This document shows positions 1 through 7,700 of a stretch of 10,904 nt of DNA, in pieces. Within the stretch, counting starts at the first letter, position 1, and every line of letters starts with the position of its first letter. The position numbers were made by a program, and so were the translations under genes. The notes beneath the pieces are model-generated. The model did no database searches. It saw nothing but the letters and a program-made list of their open reading frames with translations, and had not been told where the DNA came from. Origin of the DNA: Halocafeteria seosinensis (lineage: Eukaryota; Sar; Bigyra; Bicosoecida); NCBI GenBank assembly GCA_001687465.1, contig LVLI01001720.1:1-10904 (forward strand), given 5' to 3'.

Positions 1-20
1 TCCTAGGGAACATTACCCTA

Positions 21-48
21 TACAAGTGATGAAATACAAGTGATGAAA
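21..48. repeat. 14-bp perfect tandem duplication
   Basis: The 14-mer TACAAGTGATGAAA occurs twice head to tail with no spacer (21-34 and 35-48). It lies outside any gene I can support and sits just left of a GC-rich inverted-repeat block. It may be a replication-slippage product or the edge of an old insertion. Confidence 0.9.
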
Positions 49-70
49 CTAGCTGTAGCTGCAGCAGGTC

Positions 71-121
71 TCCCGGGAAGGGAGCCCGGGCCGGGGATCC
101 GGGCTTGAAGCCCGGCCGGGG
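71..121. repeat. GC-rich block of overlapping inverted repeats
   Basis: This roughly 50-bp stretch is built from repeated CCCGGG/CCGGGG/GCCCGG words. The clearest hairpin is CCGGGC (99-104), loop TTGAA (105-109), GCCCGG (110-115). The words GCCCGGGCCGGGG and GCCCGGCCGGGG also form a direct near-repeat. The stretch stands out sharply from the flanking DNA. It could be a regulatory element, a transposon terminus or a structured RNA. No coding function is supported. Confidence 0.7.
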
Positions 122-314
122 TGTCAACCCAGGTTAAAAAATCGGTGCCCCTGTCCGCGGGAATGAAAGAAAAGATTGTCGTATTCCTTACTAGCCGTCT
201 ACGCACACCTGTGCTGCGTTCCTTTCAAGAGATATAGCATACGCATCCACACCGGAGGAGTAGTTTGAACGCTTGACTCTTATTTGGTCCAGACGGGGTC
301 TTTGTAGGAGCAGT
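122..314. other. 5' flank of the FAIM-PX-PDZ gene
   Basis: No conserved coding signal is seen on either strand. The stretch runs up to the ATG at 315 and should contain the promoter and 5' UTR of the downstream gene. I see no clear TATA box. Confidence 0.5.
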
Positions 315-1801
315 ATGGCTTCCGCTGTAGGGGGATTTGCGGGCGCGGTCTCCCGCCATTGGACCATTTACCATGAAGGAACGCGTCATACGCTTGTACG
401 TCATTGCTCTATACATGCATTCCCATGGTGCATTTATTATTGTCTTCCCCCCTCTCCCGTGGTTCGTGCAGGAATTACACCACAATACGGTCTTGGGGAC
501 GAGATCTCTGTCGATCAATGGCTGTGATGTTCCAGGGAGCCAAGGAAGCTTTTACGTGACTTCAGGGCCTCAGTCCATGTAAGTACATGGATCAATGCAT
601 CGTTTAGTGCTTCCCAAAAGTTGCTTGACTCGCTCCCTTTGTCCCTCGGGGGAAATCTGCAGTGTATTCCATCTGGGCAATGGGGAGGAGAAAGAACGGG
701 GTAAAGTCGATATGTGGGCTGCAAAAGGTTCAGTTTATTACCAATGCACATTTCGTAACGAAGTGGTACCGGAGGACTTCCTGACCGCTCCTGAGAAAGT
801 CGAGGAGCCTGGTGGAGAACGAGGGTACAAGAGTCGAGTCCCCGAATACGTGGCTGGATGGGACGAAAATGGCCAAGCCGTAACTTGGTATAAATTAGTC
901 ACCATGCAATCTGACGGAAAGGGTACGGTGGTCCACCGTAGATTCAGAGATTTCTTTAATGTCAATGGGTCCATCAAGTAAGTGTAACCTTATGTACGGT
1001 GTGATGGCTTTTTACTCTCACAGTGCTAATCTGCGTGCAGAGCGGCGCTGAAAGGGACCCACTTGTTTGACAAAGTACCCGAGTTGCCACCTCGTAAAAG
1101 CATGTTTACAAGTCACTTCGATCCTGCTTTCCTAGAGGAAAGGTTAGTGGACTACTGTAAATACAACTTGCAGTATCTCCTCTGTCAAAGGAACTCATAC
1201 CTCGTACACTGCTCTGCAGACGACGGGGACTGGAACTATATATGCAGCGATTGCTTGCGATACCTCGAATAACATGGAATAATGATCTACTGGCCCATAT
1301 AGGCATTATCGATGACGTACGGGAGATCAGCGTATTCTTTCAATCCCGTTCATTGGGTCTCGCGCTTGAAGATAACAAACACGGTGTTCGAATCGAAGAC
1401 TTTGTGGAGGCTGAGGGTAATCCTAGTCCAGCGAAGCAAACTGGCGTCTTGGAGGCCGGAAACAGGTACGAGCGGTGAAAGAGTTATAGTCTAGAATCTG
1501 ATTAGGTACTATCATAGTCTCTTCGTGGGAATACAGAGTGAGTAAGGTTAATGGGGAGGACGTAATTGGCCAGGGCTTCAATGTCGTAGTGGCTAAACTG
1601 AAATCGGCCAAACGACCAGTGTGTGTACATTTTATTGGATACTTGAAAGAGCTACAAGATTCAGAAGTCGAAGCAGTACAACCGAGAAGTGAACTGGCAC
1701 AAGAATTCGGAAATACCGAAAGGCAACCTCATGCGGCTGCTCAAGGTGGAGCTACTCATAATGCGGATGGAGATGATGAAGGGTCGGATTTTGATGACTA
1801 G
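315..1801 (+). CDS. FAIM-like / PX / PDZ-like domain protein, six exons
   Basis: Exons are 315-395, 472-578, 663-977, 1041-1142, 1220-1465 and 1537-1801. All five introns (76, 84, 63, 77 and 71 nt) are GT-AG, and splicing gives 371 residues. Residues about 16-97 match the FAIM (Fas apoptosis inhibitory molecule) pattern: a tryptophan start, then HTLELHHNTVLGTRSLSING, then a Tyr-Tyr-x-Cys-Thr strand. Residues about 120-232 are a PX phosphoinositide-binding domain with RRFRDF (155-160), the PELPPRK turn (181-187) and FLEERRRGLE (198-207). This last motif appears only when intron 4 is removed, which supports the gene model. Residues 239-318 are PDZ-like, with SLGLAL (246-251) as carboxylate loop and a KVNGEDV strand. 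The tail ends in an acidic run. A likely role is a peripheral endosomal or plasma-membrane adaptor (inference). PX and PDZ are firm calls; FAIM is good but rests on motif memory. Confidence 0.82.
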
Positions 1802-2167
1802 AATGTGTCCTGTTTGCACAACGAGGATGTGTCTTTTGAAGGCTGCGGGGAAGTTCGAGGCACCATGGTGAGTCCTTATGAATTTAGTCAGGATGGCTTT
1901 CATTGGGGCGTGAGTATACGTCGAGGTAGAGGACTTCGTGAATGCGCTTCACCAAGTTGTTACTGTGCGTTTCTGTCTGGCGTAAGTAATCCTGGATTTT
2001 ATACTGCCACAATAGCTCCGAAATAGGGGCGTGGAATCTTAAAGAATGTAATAAGCCATCTAAACACTGCAACCACATTAAGTACCCTCTCTGGGAAAGC
2101 TGACTGCATTATTCAGCAAGATTATCAGAGTCTTTAATGATTCGCACTTCTGTATCTTACACATTTC
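1802..2167. other. Convergent intergenic region, no supported gene
   Basis: This region lies between the stop of the PX-PDZ gene (+) and the stop of the 347-residue gene (-), so it should carry both 3' UTRs. It contains three strong donor-like sites on the plus strand (GTGAGT at 1868 and 1910, GTAAGT at 1982) without an obvious coding exon. The 73-codon open frame here starts with GTG and has no recognisable features. Confidence 0.5.
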
Positions 2168-3211
2168 TTACCGTTTTACAAGTTCCATGAACTGATACAG
2201 CGTGTTCCCGTCTATTCCGCTTGCCTGCTCTTCCGCTGATGGTTCCTTGGCCTTTTCAGTGGTATATTCGTCGTCACTAGCCACGGATGCTAAAGTTGCA
2301 AGCGTACCTAGAATCGTCGATAATTCTCTGTCCTGATGATTAGGAGCGAACTCTCTATGTGCAGGGTCTACAATCCAGTGGGCTTCAAGCCTCTGCGACA
2401 GTATCGATAAATATTGGAAAATCGGCGTGAACACATCCTCCTTAGTGGCAATCGGAGGCTTCCACGAGAGGAGTGGCAACACGAGATTTCTGTGATAAAG
2501 ACTCGTCCAAAGCAAACTCGTAATCACGTGGAGACACTGGTCAGCGTGATCCCTATATTCGTTTTCTGTATTCGAAGAAATCAGCTTGCGGCGCAGGCGC
2601 ACTAAGATGTAAATGAAGTCTACACTAAGCCACGATACGTTTTGGATTAAATCTGAATAATCGCGCATCAATGGCTGCATATTCAACATTGGTACTTTGT
2701 ATTTCAAATCCCAATTCAAATGGCATCTTGTGGATATACGTACGGTATGTAGTAGCTTCCTCAGAACCATCTCGGTAGCTCTGGTTACATGGCAGATCCA
2801 CACGAATAAATGCGTCCCTATATCGGTAATCGATTTCGCTCCATTGACGATAGCTCGTCGTGCATGCTCCAGTATCTGCCTCGCGGCTTTCAAATGATCC
2901 CGACACGCTTTAATCGCGCGCGAGAGCTGCGTTTGGAGCTCTCCATTGGTATGGAGCTCCGTCTGCGATAGGAGTGCGCTATCTCTGCAAATGCGATCCA
3001 AGACATCCAGGATCCCGTGTATGCGACTTCCTGTATCTTCGTGGGATCCAAGTTGAAGTTGCAAAAACTCCTCTAAAGAGGTCGTAGAAGCGAGGGTTTG
3101 GCACAATGTTGGAATTTCTCTTCCACGGTCATCGTTGTAGTGGCGGGAGTCTCCTTCTAAACAAGAGATTAAATTTTCGTTCATGGCGCGTAGGGGCTTC
3201 CAATATTTCAT
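2168..3211 (-). CDS. Uncharacterised helix-rich protein, 347 aa
   Basis: This is a single uninterrupted frame of 347 codons. It may start at the first ATG (3211) or at Met10 (3184). Met10 has a purine at -3 and looks the better initiation context. I do not recognise the family. The protein is dominated by predicted amphipathic helices: residues about 85-125 carry a Leu/Ala/Arg-rich stretch (ELQTQLSRAIKACRDHLKAA), and a more hydrophobic middle follows with WICHVTRATEMVLRKLL, WLSVDFIYILVRLRRKL and LHVITSLLWTSLYHRNLVLP. These read as buried helices of a helical-repeat fold rather than true membrane spans. The C-terminus is acidic and Glu/Ala-rich and ends in ELVKR. No signal peptide or catalytic motif is visible. 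The gene is divergent from the CCDC24-like gene, with 57-84 bp between start codons, so co-regulation is likely. Its length and even codon texture make it a real gene. Confidence 0.75.
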   Translation of the reverse strand: MKYWKPLRAMNENLISCLEGDSRHYNDDRGREIPTLCQTLASTTSLEEFLQLQLGSHEDTGSRIHGILDVLDRICRDSALLSQTELHTNGELQTQLSRAIKACRDHLKAARQILEHARRAIVNGAKSITDIGTHLFVWICHVTRATEMVLRKLLHTVRISTRCHLNWDLKYKVPMLNMQPLMRDYSDLIQNVSWLSVDFIYILVRLRRKLISSNTENEYRDHADQCLHVITSLLWTSLYHRNLVLPLLSWKPPIATKEDVFTPIFQYLSILSQRLEAHWIVDPAHREFAPNHQDRELSTILGTLATLASVASDDEYTTEKAKEPSAEEQASGIDGNTLYQFMELVKR

Positions 3212-3268
3212 TTGAGTAAACTATGGGATCCAATTATCAAATCTAATTCATTACACACATTAACGAGA
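3185..3268. promoter_or_regulatory. Compact divergent promoter between two genes
   Basis: Only 57 bp separate the outermost ATG codons (3211 on minus, 3269 on plus), or 84 bp if the minus gene starts at Met10. Both transcription starts and both core promoters must fit here or inside the coding ends. No TATA box is evident. This is inferred from gene layout only. Confidence 0.5.
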
Positions 3269-4694
3269 ATGAATGACGACGAAGATGGAACTGCAAGTTC
3301 TTTCTCGTCCTCTTCGTATCCTATTCAGCCTGGAATGGGCGCATATAATGGCGCTATCGTGTCCACGACGCTCTGGAGGGAACTCTGCAAACGAGTGCCT
3401 CATACAGCTGAAATAGAGGAGATACGCTATAAACTAGACCCAGAGCTCATTGACACCAATGAGGTAAGTATGTCCCATGTGATATATTACACCACAATGG
3501 GTATAAAACCCTCGAAAAAGCAGGTTAGGAATTCTGGTGGATTTGGCTGCAGGAACTCATGGCTGAGATTCAGAGCTATACAGAGATATTAGACGATATT
3601 CGAGGCCGTGTCGAAGATCATGTATGTGTGCTTATACATATTAGATGATACCCGGTGTAAAGGGGCTGATGGGACTTGTGTATTCCATGCAACAGGAAGC
3701 TAGAAAGCAGAAGAAGAATTCGTCATCTTCCGCCAGTAAGGATTATACACATGAACGCAGACAGAGACAAGCCAAATTACTCCATCAGCAGATATCCTAC
3801 TTTGTACACGTGTTAGAATCAAGGGGAATCGACCCGGTATCCTCTGTAGGCGCCAGGGGAACCGAACAGCGCCCTTCCAGAAAAGAGGAACTCTTGAGGA
3901 AATACAAGAAACTGGAAGCTTCTGATACGGAAGCTCATCGTGACGATACACATAGGTATAGCCGTCATGAGGATCGCTCACCACAACGTGTGTCGTCCGC
4001 TACGCGAAGCCGCGAGTCTCCACAAGGCACGAGAAGCCGGTTTAAAAGGAGACTGTATGAGGATTTGGCTGCCTGTAGCGCATCAGAAAAAGCTCCTACA
4101 GATACAGATAATAGGAGGCCTTCTACAGCGAGTTCCAGGCCGACGACGGCCTCTTCTACTATGGACCTCTCGGTGTCATCAGCGCCGAATATGCTGGACA
4201 ACGTTGAGGAGCACTTGAATGCATTCCAGATTGATACCGTGGCAATGGAATTGAAACAGGCACTTCGCGAGGAATACGAGCAATTATCCGAGGAACGACA
4301 ACATTTGGAACAACAAGTCTTTGAGGAAACGATGTCAGGGGCCAACGTCGGCGCGTTCACTGCATCAATTGGAGCCGAAGTGGGAGCATCCAACGATGCT
4401 ACTGAGGAAGAAACATCACTGAATGAGATGAAGGCATTAAAAGCAGAATTGCAGCAGCAGTATCTGCAGAGTGAACAAGAGTCTGCCAATGGAAAGGTTA
4501 ATGCGCAAACCCAAAGTCAGTCAACCGTCTCTGCAGAACAAAGACGACATCTAGATCAAATCACTGCGGGTTTTAGGAGTTCTGCGGAAGCACCAGCGGA
4601 ACGGATCCCCACGGGTGGAAGACCAGGGACTGCAGCCGGTATCGACAAGGAGTTGGACGAACTATTTGTGCGTGATGTAGACAATAAATCGTGA
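3269..4694 (+). CDS. CCDC24-like coiled-coil protein, three exons
   Basis: Exons are 3269-3463, 3553-3621 and 3696-4694. The introns are 89 and 74 nt, GT-AG, and both phase 0, giving 420 residues. The start is the ATG at 3269 with A at -3; an upstream frame extension begins only with TTG. Two regions resemble animal CCDC24 from memory. Residues about 34-95 begin TTLWRELCKRVP and continue into a helix containing ELMAEIQSYTEILDDIRGRV. Residues about 254-300 are a coiled coil with LNAFQIDTVAMELKQALREE. Between them is a basic, Ser/Arg-rich disordered linker. The motif RP-x-TA appears three times (codons at 4116, 4137 and 4620). Short Glu/Gln-rich helices follow, ending ELDELFVRDV. CCDC24 itself has no well-defined function, so a cytoskeletal or centrosomal role is only a guess. 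The gene model is firm; the family call is moderate. Confidence 0.72.
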
Positions 4695-4741
4695 TCCAAT
4701 GTGCTTAAAGGACTATTATCTATTCATAGCCGGAGGCGTTC
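4695..4741. other. 47-bp convergent gap; 3' UTRs must overlap
   Basis: Two coding regions converge with 47 bp between stop codons. Any ordinary 3' UTR of either gene will be antisense to the other. No strong AATAAA signal is visible in the gap. Confidence 0.6.
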
Positions 4742-7700
4742 TCAGCAACTACTGCGGCGTTCTGTCTGCAGAGCTTCCTGCTCTTGCGCAAGTATTTCAT
4801 CCAGTCCACACAATTCATTGACGTGATCGTCGATGGAACTATTAACATTAGAATCATTACGCTCTTGCGCTGGGGATGAGAAATTACCTGAGAACCGATG
4901 ATAGGCAAGATCAGCCACAGCCTCGCAGAAGTCTCTGAAGTCTACATGTTGGTTAGGCTGCACATGCAGCAACGGGAGCATATAGGAAAATGCGGCATTT
5001 ATGGAGATCGTTGGAAGTACTTTGACCAGCCCTTTTGCAAAGACTGCTCCAGTCACTCTCGTGGTGTCACCCTCCCGTTCTCCCGCATTATCCTGGAGAA
5101 ACGAGTAAAGGAAATCGATGCGCTCCATGATAAACTGGAGGGGGTCTTGCGATTCGGAATGTCTCCCCTGAAGTAGCATATCCAAGAACTGATGCATTCC
5201 TGGCACTGGGTTCCAGTCCTGTGTGGCCGTTTCGTTCCCACTTGCAGTAGAAGAGATGTTCTGCTGACTCTCTTGGCTTGCGTTATTACGGGTGGATGTC
5301 ACGCTGTGTTCGGCGAAGGATAATTCCGCTAACTTATCCTCAACGCTGTTCCTTCGTTGCGAGCGCCGAGTACTTTGACTAGGATGTATTTTATCTCCTC
5401 CGCTCTTAACGGTATACGCGGCGAATTTTGCAGGGGACAATGAGGATGCATGCTGCATTTTCTCGATCCCTTTCTTAACTGCTCCCCGATCGGGAGGAAC
5501 AAGCTGACCTCCTTGCTCATAAGCACGCTTTTGTGGGCCGTTTAAGTAACCGCGTCGACGCATAAGGTACCTGTCTGCGTGAGAAGAATCTTGCCACCCA
5601 GCTGCGACTGCAGCAGAATTGGTTGATGAAGAAACGTTCCTTGCGTTGTATTTTTCTGTGCTACTTGCAGACGCACGCCGCTTCCTCGTATGTTGTTCGA
5701 TCGACTCTTCGGGGAAGACCATGGTTAGATGTCGAATCGCACGATGTTCCCCCGTACCCCCTTTGCCGTACCAGGCAGTAATGCACTCCGAACTGAGACC
5801 GGTTATACCTGCTATGTCTTGGGGAACTTGAAGCTTCCCGAAGAATATTGATGCACACTCGCTCAACTCCCGGAAGGTAAGGGACTTCCTGGTGAGAAGC
5901 TTCGTCATACTCGCTGAAACACCATGCTTCAGTCGTTGCGGTATGTGGCATGTAACTGTGGGACTCTTTTGGGGAACGTCGGCGTTGGAGCGTCCGTAAC
6001 TCGTATTGGGATGGCTGGCACCAGGGGCGATACGGCCGTATTTGGCATCGAGGAGTGTCCCCACCTCGACAACATAGTGTCTGCCTAAAGTTTTGTAGGT
6101 TTGTTTACTATTGGGTTCCAATTTAATCATGCTGGCGATCTCGCAGAGCGAATTGTCGCTTTTGTTTGAAACAGAAGCATCATCTTGCTCAGGTTCTGAG
6201 GTTGATGTAGTAGACACAAGTTCTGTAACTAATATCCCATGCGAAAAAAGACCTGCAGCCGGATGCGCTCCGTTGCCATCTCGATTTGCATGAACAAAAT
6301 GGGCAGTGTTTATCTCAAACCGAGTTCGATAAGCTTGCTCCACTAGACTTAGTGCTGCATGCAAATCCGATACAATTTCAAAATGCACCATATCCAGCCA
6401 CCCTGAAGAACCTGTTTCTGACACCGCTACAGCGGCTCCTGCAGCATCCGTAGACAGTAAATCTCGCACTTCAAATGCTGCCGTCTCATGCCCGTTGTCT
6501 GAACGCACAGGACGTACGTCAACATAAGCAACGCGCAGCATCAAAGAAGCATCGGCGCAAGGCCCATGTCGTCCTAGTGCAGCTTGTTCGTTCACCTGCT
6601 TTAGCACTCTGCAAGCATTCTCGCTTCCTTCAAACATGGCTTGTAACACTCCACAATGGATTTCTCCAATGATGGCTTGACACGTCTCAATAGTAGGCGC
6701 TATCACCACACTCGATTCTCCTCCACAAAACACTTTCCGAGCTGTACAATTTAGCATTTCGTAGATTCCTCTTGGAGTATGCCCTCCATTTGATCGCGTT
6801 GGGGCGGTATCTGAGGGACCAACAAGGAGTTGTTCCACAGAAGCTCGTACCGAATGACCCTGGATTGGTAGCCGAATATCAATATACTTGTCTCCAACAG
6901 AAGATACATGAACCCGGTTCGAGTTCTGAAAGAGACTGAGACGAGTCTCCGTAGCGGGCGCATCACTCGGTGCAAACAATGGAAGTGCAATTTCCTCCGG
7001 CTCGTAGGATACTAAACGACAATAGCTATGCACCGCAGGCATAGTAGCTTTAGTGTCCGCAAAGTCAGAAAATTCGAGCTCTAGACGTAACCCATTGGGA
7101 TCAGGTTGAAACTGCGGTACACAGTGACCACTTTGCTCGGATACCACACCATACAGCAGCGTTGAGAGATCATTCCCACTGCTCAGTCTCCCGTAGCTTA
7201 GCATATACAGACGAGCGAAGGCAAGACAAAGGCATTCATTTACGCTGTTTTCTGGTCTAGCATGTTTTGACATAGATCCAATCTTGCTTCTTGCTGCGTT
7301 TAGAGCTTTGTCCCGAGACTGCCTTGTCTCCTCAAGGGCTTTCTCCAGTCGTTCTATCTCGTAGCAATGATGGCTTTGTGCAATTTGCTCTCTTTCGGAT
7401 AGTTCCTGCTTTTTTTGTTTGACTTCTCGTTGCTCTTCCTCGAGGTATGATGCCTCACGCTCCAATTGGGCACGATACTTTTCGAAAGCGTCCTTCTCCT
7501 GTTCAAAGTTGTTCCGTTTCTCCGTTAAGTCCGAAACGGCATCGCGTGCGTCATTCGCCATCTGCATTACTTGTTGCTGTAAATAGTACAGGTCGTGGCG
7601 CGTTTGCTCCAGTTCCTCTGCGGTCATATTCTCCAAAGAAGTTGTTGCCGTTTCAAGATTCTCAAGGTGATTGGAGTGCTGTTGTGTACGTCCCTGGAAT

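Noticed and set aside
18-206. 62-codon minus-strand frame at the left edge
   Set aside because: It runs through the GC-rich inverted-repeat block, and its composition simply reflects that repeat.
1805-2026. 73-codon plus-strand frame after the PX-PDZ gene
   Set aside because: It begins with GTG, has no domain, and contains three donor-like sites. It is more likely UTR.
3965-4489. 174-codon minus-strand frame rich in Ser and Cys
   Set aside because: It lies antisense to exon 3 of the CCDC24-like gene, whose spliced frame has coherent coiled-coil features. The Ser/Cys excess is what reverse-reading of Glu/Gln/Ala codons produces.
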